A DNA stretch of 64,000 nucleotides from Verrucomicrobiota bacterium (GTDB taxonomy: Bacteria; Verrucomicrobiota; Verrucomicrobiia; Verrucomicrobiales; Verrucomicrobiaceae), in assembly GCA_017301975.1 (NCBI GenBank), contig JAFLEI010000007.1, positions 143,664-207,663 of the forward strand, given 5' to 3'. The notes beneath the pieces are model-generated. The model saw only the letters and a list, made by a program, of their open reading frames with translations, searched no databases and was not told the DNA's origin. This document shows, piece after piece, positions 33,969 to 42,479 of this stretch. Made by a program: the position numbers and the translations under genes. The number at the start of each line of letters is the position of its first letter. Positions within the stretch are counted from its first letter, which is position 1.

Positions 33969-34247
33969 ATGAAAACAATTCTTCAGTTGATCGGTCTTGG
34001 TCTGTTTGTCGCAACATTGTCCAGCTGCTCCGTCGGTGGTGCTGGCTACGTGGGCGCAGGCCCTTCATACGGTCATTATCACAACGGAAATTACCCGAAC
34101 GGATACAACAACACCCGGCACTACAGCCGCAATCAGCCGCCGCATCATCCCGGCCATTACTCCCGGAATGCTGGAGCCAATGCACGCGTGAATGCTCGTG
34201 TGGCACCTTTGAATGTCTCCAGTTCCACGGGGCTCCGCCTCTTCTGA
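33969..34247 (+). CDS. Small His/Asn/Tyr-rich lipoprotein
   Basis: 92 residues. The signal peptide ends in a lipobox (LFVATLSSC), giving a mature lipoprotein of about 73 residues rich in Gly, Tyr, His and Asn (YGHYHNGNYPNGYNN, HHPGHYSRNAGANARVNARV). Composition suggests a disordered or metal-binding surface protein. No family recognised. It is followed by a strong terminator and convergent with the Tat-exported gene. Confidence 0.65.
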   Translation: MKTILQLIGLGLFVATLSSCSVGGAGYVGAGPSYGHYHNGNYPNGYNNTRHYSRNQPPHHPGHYSRNAGANARVNARVAPLNVSSSTGLRLF

Positions 34248-34264
34248 TTTTCCTGGCCATTGGC

Positions 34265-34303
34265 ACGTGGCGGATGACTCGCTCATCCGCCACGTAATTT
34301 TTT
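34265..34303 (+). terminator. Strong rho-independent terminator between convergent genes
   Basis: 13-bp perfect stem ACGTGGCGGATGA (34265-34277) / TCATCCGCCACGT (34283-34295), five-base loop CTCGC, followed by AATTTTTTT. It ends the small lipoprotein transcript and may also act on the convergent leftward gene. Confidence 0.9.
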
Positions 34304-34322
34304 CAGGGGATAATTTTTTGCT

Positions 34323-35870
34323 TTATGCCCCCAGCAGTTGTCGAGCCTCCGCCTGCCCGGGCGCCGGACGCCCGAACTCGCTCGCAGTCACACGCGCAAG
34401 CGCCGTCAACTGGCGCCAGCGGAAAGCAGGCCGTGTGCGGTGAAATTCGTCCCAGGTGGTCTGGAAATACTTCTCCGCATGCAGAGCGCCATCTTCGCTG
34501 ACGGCATAGTGCAGCAAGGTCTTGAACACGGCCTCCGGATCCATTCCCAGCATGCCGCAGCGGTGCACCACACCCGCCGCATGGGCTTGGAGATTCTGCC
34601 GGATGTGTCCGTCGAGTTCCGTGAGCAGTTTTGCCTGGTCCGTTCCCTGGCTGATGTATCTCTTCAGCGGCATGGGCTCCCATTCGAGGAAATGCTGGCC
34701 GGTGGCCGCCCCCCGATCATGCGCGACCTGCCAGGCACCGAGAATGAGGCAGGCAAAGACGTTACGGCCCCGGCTGACCTGTGAGAGATTGCGCCATGCA
34801 TGCACCGAGTCACTGGCATGCACGCCCACAGAGTCACCGTGCACGCTGCCAGGCGGCTTGCCGGGGGCTTCCCACTCCGGCGGGCGGCCATGATCACGCA
34901 GTACGATCTGATTGGCTGCCAGCGAGATCGCCTCGCCGATTTCATGCGGATCAAATCCTTCCGCCAAAGCGGCAGCCACAGCACCAGCGGCGTCTGACGG
35001 CGTGCCGCTGAAAATGGTCATGCTGAGCTTTTCCACCGCGCTGTCTTCCATGGATCTGGTCCCGGGGGCACGCCCCATGAGCTTGTGCTCATCCATCAGC
35101 CGTGTCAGCGCCTTGCTGTTCTCATCCCACTCTGGCCTGCGATAATTTTCCGAGTTCAGGCAGTAGCGCAGCGACATGCGCAACAATGTCGTCGCATGCT
35201 CGCTGCCCACGACATCCAGCAAATCCCACGCGCGGTACGGCAGCACGGTACGGTGCACCTCCGGATTGTCCTGCACACATTCGAGCAGCGCATTAAAACC
35301 GTCCTCCGCGCTGTTTTGCATCATCGTGGCAAAGGTTTTTTCCGCCCCCGCCGTGTCCTTGCGTTTCACCATCTCGTGCAACTGCGCTGCTGCCGGCTTG
35401 TCCGCGCCAGCGGCCACTGGATGCAGCACCTCTTCACTGCGACCACCGTTTTCCTGCATGCGGTTGGTGTTGCGATAGAGCACCTTGAACACCGGCAGCG
35501 CCTGCTGCTGATCCGGCATGGAGCCGGACATTTTCAGTGCCGGGCTCAGGGCCATGAGCGTGTGAAAGCCGATGTAGTCCTCACCACCGAAGGTTCGTGC
35601 GTTTGCCAGCACACCCGCGGCCACAAGCTCCTTCAATGACACACCTGCCTTGAGCTTCGCGGCAAGCGCAGGCTGCAGTTTCGACACAGGAGTCTCCTGC
35701 ATGAAGCAGACCAGCGCCTCCATGTCACCAAAGTTCAGGGCGGCGGGAGCTTCCTCCGCGCAGGCGGAGGTGATGCCAAACTCAGCTGCGAGCGCAGGAC
35801 CGATGGTGGCTAACAACGTTCCTTTGCTCACATCGGCAAGGAACTCACGGCGGGATTGCGGTTCATTCAT
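34323..35870 (-). CDS. Tat-exported protein of unknown function
   Basis: 515 residues. A twin-arginine signal is clear (SRREFLADVSKGTLLATIGPALAA), and a good Shine-Dalgarno sequence (CCAGGAGGTCATT) stands before the ATG at 35870. The mature protein is mainly helical, with phrases FGGEDYIGFHTLMALSPAL, LPVFKVLYRNTNRMQENGG, ISLAANQIVLRDHGRPPEWE and DSVHAWRNLSQVSRGRNVFACLILGAWQVAHDRG. Conserved His and Cys residues could hold a cofactor, in keeping with Tat export of folded proteins. I do not recognise a named family. It may be cotranscribed with nothing else; the gene upstream (PL14-like) ends 82 bases before its start. Confidence 0.72.
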   Translation of the reverse strand: MNEPQSRREFLADVSKGTLLATIGPALAAEFGITSACAEEAPAALNFGDMEALVCFMQETPVSKLQPALAAKLKAGVSLKELVAAGVLANARTFGGEDYIGFHTLMALSPALKMSGSMPDQQQALPVFKVLYRNTNRMQENGGRSEEVLHPVAAGADKPAAAQLHEMVKRKDTAGAEKTFATMMQNSAEDGFNALLECVQDNPEVHRTVLPYRAWDLLDVVGSEHATTLLRMSLRYCLNSENYRRPEWDENSKALTRLMDEHKLMGRAPGTRSMEDSAVEKLSMTIFSGTPSDAAGAVAAALAEGFDPHEIGEAISLAANQIVLRDHGRPPEWEAPGKPPGSVHGDSVGVHASDSVHAWRNLSQVSRGRNVFACLILGAWQVAHDRGAATGQHFLEWEPMPLKRYISQGTDQAKLLTELDGHIRQNLQAHAAGVVHRCGMLGMDPEAVFKTLLHYAVSEDGALHAEKYFQTTWDEFHRTRPAFRWRQLTALARVTASEFGRPAPGQAEARQLLGA

Positions 35871-35952
35871 AATGACCTCCTGGTTGGGATTGGATGGAGT
35901 CTCCTGATTTGCAGGAACAAGGTCAATGCCCGAGTTGGAGTCATTTGAAAGA

Positions 35953-36738
35953 TCACGGTCTGCGGACCTTCATCTCTGCAAACTCCGCCCAGCACGTTCG
36001 CGTCGGCGCCCATGAGGCGTCACCACCACCATGAAAGGTTTCAAAGTAGAAACCGTCCACGCCAAAGCTGTTCACCGTCCGCCATTCCATGTCGTTGCGC
36101 TCCACCATGAGCTTTTCATCAATCCATACGCGCAACGAGCCATCGCGTTTGCCCACGGTGTTCATGTCCACGCAGATCCTCACCTGGATGGGCGTCTCCG
36201 TGGGAAAATGGAAATCAGCAGGAAAGGCAAAGCTGTCTCCATAGTCACCCTTTTGGTTCTTGTGGTACACATAGGCCTCCCCGCGTCCTTCTCTGCGCCA
36301 CATCAGTCGAGCTGAGAAGCCGTTCGTCCCAGTGGCCCGGCGGCCACCACTGACATTGTCCGGCCCGCCGCACAGTCCGGGCAGCTTGCCGCCTTTGACG
36401 AAATCGAAATTCTCACTGAAGCGCAGCACGTAGCTCAGCTCCGCCGCCTCATTTTTGCCAATCGGCATGCGCCATCCCGCACCGCCTTCTTCGGGGCCGA
36501 TCTTCCCGACGGCAAAGTTCACGCGCAGCCATTTCAATGCATCGCTTTCCACGATGGCGACACGCCCCGGCGCGACGCCTCCTTCAAATTCACAGCCCGG
36601 CCAGTCATTCTTCCACCTCTTGAGCGTGTATGGCCCGGCCTCGCCCGCCAGAGAGATGCGGAGCGGCACCTCAGCCGCACCGGCGGAGACAAGCGCACCC
36701 AGCATCCCGAGGAATGTGAAGTAACGGAAAAGCTGCAT
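35953..36738 (-). CDS. Secreted polysaccharide lyase-like protein (PL14-type fold)
   Basis: 261 residues with a signal peptide (MQLFRYFTFLGMLGALVSAGAA). The mature domain is a beta-jelly-roll with the PL14-type signature SENFDFVKGGKLPGLCGGPDNVSGG, followed by FSARLMWRREGRGEAYVYHKNQKGDYGDSF and FGVDGFYFETFHGGGDASWAPT. Such domains cleave alginate or other uronic-acid polymers by beta-elimination. The key catalytic residues cannot be assigned by eye, so substrate and activity are uncertain. It fits with the other uronate/polysaccharide-related secreted genes in the window. Confidence 0.75.
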   Translation of the reverse strand: MQLFRYFTFLGMLGALVSAGAAEVPLRISLAGEAGPYTLKRWKNDWPGCEFEGGVAPGRVAIVESDALKWLRVNFAVGKIGPEEGGAGWRMPIGKNEAAELSYVLRFSENFDFVKGGKLPGLCGGPDNVSGGRRATGTNGFSARLMWRREGRGEAYVYHKNQKGDYGDSFAFPADFHFPTETPIQVRICVDMNTVGKRDGSLRVWIDEKLMVERNDMEWRTVNSFGVDGFYFETFHGGGDASWAPTRTCWAEFAEMKVRRP

Positions 36739-36904
36739 GCCCAGAATTAAACTCAGGACGGGGCACCCTTCACGGAGATAATTTCACCGTCGGCGGTGCC
36801 GGAGTGGCGGCTGCTCCTCCCAAAGAAAGACCCAAATTCCATGAGCTCTGGAGTTCGCCGCCGCCCTGAATCCCTAAAAGTTTCCGGCTGAGGGCAAAAC
36901 AAAC

Positions 36905-36932
36905 TTGCGCGAAGCCCAGACACGATTAAAAC
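36905..36932 (+). promoter_or_regulatory. Candidate promoter of tRNA-Lys
   Basis: TTGCGC (36905-36910), a 16-base spacer and TAAAAC (36927-36932) form a weak sigma70-like pair 34 bases before the tRNA. Both hexamers deviate from consensus. Confidence 0.3.
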
Positions 36933-36966
36933 TCCCTCCCTTCCAACGCTGTTTGGTTTCAAACAT

Positions 36967-37042
36967 GCCTCCGTAGCTCAGTTGGTAGAGCAGTTGACTC
37001 TTAATCAATTTGTCGTAGGTTCGAATCCTACCGGGGGTACCA
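36967..37042 (+). tRNA. tRNA-Lys (anticodon CTT)
   Basis: A 76-base cloverleaf. The acceptor arms are GCCTCCG (36967-36973) and CGGGGGT (37032-37038), with discriminator A and an encoded CCA. The D-arm contains GCTCAGTTGGTAGAGC, the anticodon loop is CTCTTAA with anticodon CTT, and the T-arm reads GTAGG-TTCGAAT-CCTAC. Acceptor pairing includes two G-T wobbles. No integrase or repeat at its 3' end. Confidence 0.95.
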
Positions 37043-37065
37043 TTCTCAGGATGGTTGCGGGCGCT

Positions 37066-37755
37066 CTAGAACTCCGCATTCACCACCGGCCGCACGCTTT
37101 TAAAAGCCTCGGCATACCTGGCCCCGCAGGCCAGGCCTCGATAGCGGGAAAGCACGCTTTTCGTTTCCATGGCCGCATCCGTTTTGGTCGGGTCATAGTT
37201 CTCTTTGCGCACATAGGCCATCAGGCGGCCCAGCCACTCGCTCGCGGCGGGCCATTCAGAGGAAACATCGACATAGGTGTCAGGCTCGAAGCCAATCGTA
37301 TGCCCCGGGCCGTTGTCATACCAATAAACACGCGAGGGTGTCTTCACCTCTTCACGCCCTAGCAGGCGTGCGGGCTGGTACAAGGCGGCATGGCAGATGG
37401 CGCTGGCGGCTTCATGGTCAGGGTGGCGATCGCGCGGCCAGAGCATGAAGGCCGTGTCGGGCTTCACATCGGCCACCACTTCCGCCACAGCACGCTTGGT
37501 TTCGAGGGTCGGCTCAAAGCCCAGGCTCTTGAACGGCAGAAACCGCATTTCGATGCCGCGTTCGGCAGCCAGCTGTTTTGACAGCTCCAGCAGCCCCTGC
37601 TCACGCCCCTTGACCGGCGGCCAGTTGGTGTAATCACCGATCAGGCTCAAAATCACAACACGCTGATGTTTCTGCACCGCCCGTAAAAGCGTTCCGGGGA
37701 TGCCGAAAGGACAGTCGTCATAATGCGCGCCGATGGCAAGGATGCTGCGTGTCAT
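37066..37755 (-). CDS. PIG-L family deacetylase (LmbE-like)
   Basis: 229 residues, usual length. The metal-binding motif AHYDD (A-H-x-D-D) lies in ILAIGAHYDDCPFG, and the second site RDRHPDH is intact (PRDRHPDHEAASAICHAAL). PIG-L/LmbE proteins are zinc-dependent N-deacetylases acting on GlcNAc-containing lipids, bacillithiol or mycothiol precursors, or natural products. The substrate is unknown; no glycosyltransferase is adjacent. Unlike the LmbE domain of the NagB fusion at 47.4 kb, both metal sites are preserved here. It ends 23 bases from the tRNA gene. Confidence 0.9.
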   Translation of the reverse strand: MTRSILAIGAHYDDCPFGIPGTLLRAVQKHQRVVILSLIGDYTNWPPVKGREQGLLELSKQLAAERGIEMRFLPFKSLGFEPTLETKRAVAEVVADVKPDTAFMLWPRDRHPDHEAASAICHAALYQPARLLGREEVKTPSRVYWYDNGPGHTIGFEPDTYVDVSSEWPAASEWLGRLMAYVRKENYDPTKTDAAMETKSVLSRYRGLACGARYAEAFKSVRPVVNAEF

Positions 37756-38001
37756 GGGACATGTATGGCCATGGGCAGCCCTCAGAGCAAGCGCCCATCC
37801 CTATTGATTGCTGAGAGCCAGTGGTTCAGAAGAAAACATCTTTATTTCGAAAACAACATTAGCTGTTCAAACCGTGTTTTTCAAATCTATCCCTAGAATA
37901 TATAATTTCCATTGCATAAATGAGTCTCAATGATCATATTCAAGAACATGATCCCGCTCGCCGACTGTTTACTAAATTTTCCATATTCCCCCGCCTGAGT
38001 T
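37756..38001. other. AT-rich intergenic region
   Basis: 246 bases between divergent genes, unusually AT-rich (for example TATATAATTTCCATTGCATAAATGAG). No ORF of note. The ATG at 38002 is preceded by TTTTCCATATTCCCCCGCCTGAGTT, resembling the sequence before the ATG at 7536 (TTTCCATAT). Confidence 0.5.
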
Positions 38002-40842
38002 ATGATTGAAGGGCCTCAACTCCTTGGATCCCTCTCCTTGGCCAGCCAGCGCAACGGCTCGCCAATCAAACTGCCGCGTGCCCAGGACGAAGTAGTCATG
38101 CTGGCGTTCGATCAGCGAAACAGCCGTTTGGTGGAACTTCATATCTGCACCGGGAAAGCGGCACCGGCTCCGCCTCAAGAGCCTCCCGCACCCATGAGAC
38201 GCTGGGTCAAGCCGATGAGCCGGCAGTCACGCCAAAAGTGGGGCCCTTCGCGGCGTGGCCGACCCAAATCCTCGCCCGGCGGCCGGCAACCTCTTCGAAA
38301 AGCGCGTGTTCAATCCAAGTACCTCCATCGCTTTTACGAGCCCAAATTAACTTCGGAGCCCAGGGTGGCGACTCCAGAACTCGTCGATGAAGATCTCCAG
38401 TTCCGAACCTGCGAACTGCTGCGAGGAGCGACAGCGCTGCGCGGCCACTCCTTCATGACCATTCTGGAGGTTGGCGTGGACGACGGCCTCGCCTACTACG
38501 TCACCCACCTCAATGACGGGGAGTTCGTCCAGCAGTATGTGCAGAGGCGCGGAGCCGTACCCACCGTCACAGCACTTGCCTTGGTGCATCAGCTTCTTCA
38601 GGATCTGGGCAGAGCCGAGGAACAAGGACAGCTACCTTCAACGGTGAGTCTGGAACGCGTGCTCGTTTCATCCCAGGAGGAGGAATATTTGCAGCTCCGT
38701 CTGTTTGACTATGGGCTGTCGCAGCCAAAGTCCGAAGCCTTCGGCCAGCACAGCTCCCGTCTTGTGCGCGAGGCCTGCTGCCTGCTGTTTTTGCTGATGA
38801 CAGGCCAGTCCTATTCGGGCGGGAATCCTGACGACTCCGTCGTGATCGCTGAACTGCCGGCCAACCTTCGTTTCCTGATCAAATCAGCCCTGACCAGCCC
38901 GGCCGTTGATTCGATTTCAAGAAAGGCTCTGCGTGATGAAGTGCGCGAGGCAATGTGCTCGTACGTCACTTTGGTTCAGGCACGGAATCCAAAGATGCTT
39001 CTGGTGGCCGAACCTTCCACCCTGCCCGTCTCCCATCTGCAGACGCTGCTGCTGGGAGACATCCCGCTGGAGACCCTGTTTGGAACAAGCTTCCGCATCC
39101 AAAATCCGGAACTTTCCGGCTGCCATCCATTCGCCATTTCAGCAGTCAATGCATCCGCTGAAATGCCGGTCACGCTGCATCTTCTGCCTCCTGAACGCAT
39201 CATCCGGCAGTCCGGCTTCACGACCTTTCCCCCGCAGGTATGGCGACAGGATCCGGCGAAGCAGGCCAACATCCTGCACCTGATGAGTCTGTGGAATGGC
39301 CCTGATTGGGCCTTCCTTTCCGAGGCGCGTGAACCTGGCATGGCCCTCAGCGCCCTCATGGCGAAACGCGGCACTCTCAATCCGGGAGAGGTGGTCACTC
39401 TGCTGAGGCAGATCCATGCCGGCGTGGAACAGGCGGCTGAAACCGGCATGCAGCGGGTGGATCTCGACCCGGCAAACATTCAGCTCTGTGTCGGTTATGA
39501 CGGCCCCGTCCTGCCTCGTGACCTGGAGCGTCTGCACCAGAAGCGGCTGGATGCCTGGCCCAAATTTGTGGTGAAGCTCCGTCTTCACAAAACGATGCGC
39601 AGCCTGTGCAAGCCGCGCCTGATCGATCTGAGCCCATGGGGCCGCCTCCCCCATGAAGAAACGACCGGGAGCGCCGCCCGTGAGGAGTGCAATCGCTCCT
39701 TCATCTGTCTGGCGATCTATCTCATCACCGGAGTTGGTCAGATGAGCCAGATTACCGGCGTTCCCACCAGCATGCCTGAACTGGCGGCAGGCTACCTGCA
39801 TGAATGCCTGCAGCAGGTGCTGTGCGGCGCCCCCGTTCCCTGCCCGCCCGAATTCACCGAAAAGCTTTCCTATCTCCTCACCGCAGCCAGCGCGGAGATG
39901 GACTCCATCGAGGACCCGCTTGCCTCACAGGAAATGGAAAGCGCAGGCTTCATCTCTGATTTTGAGGAAGACCGGGCCCCGGAGGAGCCCTCCATGGAAC
40001 TGGCGCGAAAAACTCTCCTCCTCGCGCCGGTCAGCGCCGATCTCCAATCACTCGACCTCCATCGTTCCGCCCCCCCCCGGTTTGCCTTTCCCTGGCTCGC
40101 CCTTGCAGCCACGGCCGCCCTCCTCGGGGCGCTGGCTTGGATGATCTTTGGTGAAATGCCCGAAGCCCCCTCGCCGGTCCTCACGGAGGCTCCAAAATCA
40201 TCGAAACACGAAGCAGCGCTCTTGCCGAAGGAGATCGCAGGGACCACTCCCGACACTGCGGTCAATCGACCCGCGCAGCCGCTGCCGCAGCCCATCATTC
40301 ATAAAACCCCCGCACGGGTGGTCGAACCCCTCGCCCAGCCCTCACAGCCTCTCTTGGTGGCCGAAGTGACGGCACCCGCTTTGCAGAAGGACGCCCTCTC
40401 AAGCTCCATGCCAGCGGCTCCTGAAACGGCAGACTTCACACCGGCCCTCAGTGCGCCGTCCCCATCCACCGAAAAAATGGCGGAGCCCCGCCTGCCAGAA
40501 CCTCCGTTGATCTTGGCCGAAAAAACTGCGGCCAGCATGCCCGCACCCGAGCCAGAACCCGTCATCCGCCGCGCCATCCTCGCGACGCCGGAAGTCGCCC
40601 AGTCTTCTCCACTCCCTCCAAAAGAGGTCGCCACCCTTCCCGCTCCGCCACAGACTCAACCTGCCCAGGCCGAGCCACCGGCACCCCAGCCTGCCGTAGC
40701 ATCCATTGCCACCCCGCCGGCCCATGTCGCGAAATTGGAGGCAGTCACCATCCGCCACGCGATCGTCATGACACCCGAAGAAATCAACGAGGCACTCCGT
40801 GCACAAGCCAAAGCGCGGAAACGAAGCTCGAAAAGACGCTGA
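38002..40842 (+). CDS. Membrane protein with two tandem degenerate kinase-like modules and Ala/Pro-rich tail
   Basis: 946 residues. A basic leader (residues 60-110) precedes module 1 (about 145-330), with the helical pattern AYYVTHLNDGEFVQQYV ... ALVHQLLQDLGRAEEQG and LRLFDYGLSQPK in the place of the kinase DFG loop, but no H-R-D loop. Module 2 (about 425-615) has QIHAGVEQAAETGMQRVDLDPANIQLCVG, matching the catalytic loop H-R-D-L-K-P-x-N with Arg-Val-Asp, then KPRLIDLSPWGRLP. No glycine-rich loop or invariant Lys is clear. One membrane helix lies near 694-716 (FPWLALAATAALLGALAWMIF). The last 230 residues are Pro/Ala-rich with the motif IRRAILATPE repeated as IRHAIVMTPE. Probably a receptor or scaffold pseudokinase. 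The ligand is unknown. Confidence 0.75.
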   Translation: MIEGPQLLGSLSLASQRNGSPIKLPRAQDEVVMLAFDQRNSRLVELHICTGKAAPAPPQEPPAPMRRWVKPMSRQSRQKWGPSRRGRPKSSPGGRQPLRKARVQSKYLHRFYEPKLTSEPRVATPELVDEDLQFRTCELLRGATALRGHSFMTILEVGVDDGLAYYVTHLNDGEFVQQYVQRRGAVPTVTALALVHQLLQDLGRAEEQGQLPSTVSLERVLVSSQEEEYLQLRLFDYGLSQPKSEAFGQHSSRLVREACCLLFLLMTGQSYSGGNPDDSVVIAELPANLRFLIKSALTSPAVDSISRKALRDEVREAMCSYVTLVQARNPKMLLVAEPSTLPVSHLQTLLLGDIPLETLFGTSFRIQNPELSGCHPFAISAVNASAEMPVTLHLLPPERIIRQSGFTTFPPQVWRQDPAKQANILHLMSLWNGPDWAFLSEAREPGMALSALMAKRGTLNPGEVVTLLRQIHAGVEQAAETGMQRVDLDPANIQLCVGYDGPVLPRDLERLHQKRLDAWPKFVVKLRLHKTMRSLCKPRLIDLSPWGRLPHEETTGSAAREECNRSFICLAIYLITGVGQMSQITGVPTSMPELAAGYLHECLQQVLCGAPVPCPPEFTEKLSYLLTAASAEMDSIEDPLASQEMESAGFISDFEEDRAPEEPSMELARKTLLLAPVSADLQSLDLHRSAPPRFAFPWLALAATAALLGALAWMIFGEMPEAPSPVLTEAPKSSKHEAALLPKEIAGTTPDTAVNRPAQPLPQPIIHKTPARVVEPLAQPSQPLLVAEVTAPALQKDALSSSMPAAPETADFTPALSAPSPSTEKMAEPRLPEPPLILAEKTAASMPAPEPEPVIRRAILATPEVAQSSPLPPKEVATLPAPPQTQPAQAEPPAPQPAVASIATPPAHVAKLEAVTIRHAIVMTPEEINEALRAQAKARKRSSKRR

Positions 40843-40965
40843 GTCTTCGGAGCGGCGTTTCACCATGCCGGCTCATTCATCGGTTGCATGCAACGGTGTG
40901 ATTCGGCACGCTCATGGCCGCAACGCATCCGTTCCAACCCGAACAGATCATTCAGCGACTGAGCC

Positions 40966-42468
40966 ATGAAACTTCACACCGCAGGAATCCTCCGTCATCT
41001 TTGCAGATCCCTCCTCCTCGGAGCAGCCGCCGCGATTGCCGTACGCGCAGCTCCTCCGGAGCAACTGGCGGCAATCAAGCAGCTTCAGATCACGGCCGGA
41101 AAAATCGTGCTCGCCGAGGAAATCAGCGCCAGTGCCGACAAAAAGTTACCGCCACACACGGTGGTGCAGCTCATTCTTAACCCGGCCAAAGATTCCAACA
41201 TCAACGTGGAAATTTGGCTGCCGGAAGCATCCGCATGGAACCACCGTTTCATCGGCTTGGGCAACGGTGGCGCGGCCGGTCGCATCAATTCAGGGAGCCT
41301 CGCGGGCCCCATGGCTCGCGGCTATGCCGTGGCCACCACCGACATGGGCACCTCTCCGAACTCGGATTCCGGCATCGGCAAACCGGATGTCTGGAAGGAT
41401 TTTGGCTATCGCGCCACTCATCTCATGACCCTCTGCGCCAAGCAGGTCATCACCGCCTATTACGGCGCTTCCCCCGAATACTCCTACTTCAACGGCGGTT
41501 CCACCGGAGGCCAGCAGGCGCTTCAGGAAGCCCAGCGCTATCCCGAAGATTACGACGGCATCGTGGCCAATGTCCCCGCTCACTGCCGCACACCTCTGCA
41601 CGCTTATTTCCTCTGGAACGAGCAAATCTTCCACCAATGCCCATTCACCGCCACGCAGGAGGAAAACATCATCGCCGCCGGCAACGAATACATGGCCTCA
41701 CGAGAAATCCCGCAAACCGCCGGCAAGATGGTCTCCGATCCACGCTGCGTCGATTACGACATCGAAGCCGTCATCGCCATTGCGCAGAAGAAGGACCCGA
41801 CGCTGACGGAGAAGCATGCCGAAGCGCTGCGGAAACTTTTCGGCGGCCCCAACCACGCGATCACCGGAGAACGCATCTTCGACGGCATCCCCTTCGGCAG
41901 TTCCTTCAAGATCGCCCACGGCCACCTCTATCTTTTCCAGTGGGTCTTCGGGAAGGACAAGGACCTCCAAAGCCTCGACTTCGGCAAGGACATCGACACC
42001 TACACCGCTGCACTCGGCCCCTATCTCAACGCTGAAAACCCCGACCTCACCCCGTTCGAAAAACGCGGCGGCAAACTGATCATGATCTCCGGCTCCGCCG
42101 ACTCCTGCGTGCCTTATCACGCGACACTCGACTACTACGAACGCGTCATCGAGCACTTCGGCTCTTTGGAAAAGGCCGCATCATTTTGCAAATTCTACAT
42201 CGTTCCCGGCATGAGTCACGGCCCCGGCCCCGGCATCAACAAACTGCCCGACATGCTGAACTTGGTCATGAACTGGCGCGAAAAAGGCGACGCTCCTCAC
42301 ACCCTCAGCGCACAACGCATCGTTGATGGCAAAACCGAACTGGACATGCCACTGTATCCCTACCCGGAGAAAACGACCTGGGACTCCGGTGCCTTCAAGC
42401 CCGTGACCGGACCACGCGGTGGCGTGGACCGCGTCGCCGAACGTTTCCGGCCTCAGGCCGCTGAGTAA
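40966..42468 (+). CDS. Tannase/feruloyl esterase family secreted protein
   Basis: 500 residues. A signal peptide (HLCRSLLLGAAAAIAVRA) follows a short leader. The alpha/beta-hydrolase has the tannase-family serine elbow GGSTGGQQALQEAQRYPEDYDGI, an acid in ISGSADSCVPYHATLDYY, and a late His in IVPGMSHGPGPG. The family includes tannases and feruloyl or chlorogenate esterases, which release phenolic acids from plant polymers. The CS-D-HC disulfide pairing of fungal members is not evident. The N-terminal segment (ITAGKIVLAEEISASADKKLPPHTVVQ) matches the conserved opening of bacterial members. It is convergent with rimO. Substrate is inferred only at family level. Confidence 0.85.
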   Translation: MKLHTAGILRHLCRSLLLGAAAAIAVRAAPPEQLAAIKQLQITAGKIVLAEEISASADKKLPPHTVVQLILNPAKDSNINVEIWLPEASAWNHRFIGLGNGGAAGRINSGSLAGPMARGYAVATTDMGTSPNSDSGIGKPDVWKDFGYRATHLMTLCAKQVITAYYGASPEYSYFNGGSTGGQQALQEAQRYPEDYDGIVANVPAHCRTPLHAYFLWNEQIFHQCPFTATQEENIIAAGNEYMASREIPQTAGKMVSDPRCVDYDIEAVIAIAQKKDPTLTEKHAEALRKLFGGPNHAITGERIFDGIPFGSSFKIAHGHLYLFQWVFGKDKDLQSLDFGKDIDTYTAALGPYLNAENPDLTPFEKRGGKLIMISGSADSCVPYHATLDYYERVIEHFGSLEKAASFCKFYIVPGMSHGPGPGINKLPDMLNLVMNWREKGDAPHTLSAQRIVDGKTELDMPLYPYPEKTTWDSGAFKPVTGPRGGVDRVAERFRPQAAE

Positions 42469-42479
42469 TCGATTGTTGC

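Noticed and set aside
36753..36962. 69-codon minus-strand frame upstream of the tRNA
   Set aside because: No RBS, no domain, low-complexity end; probably intergenic.
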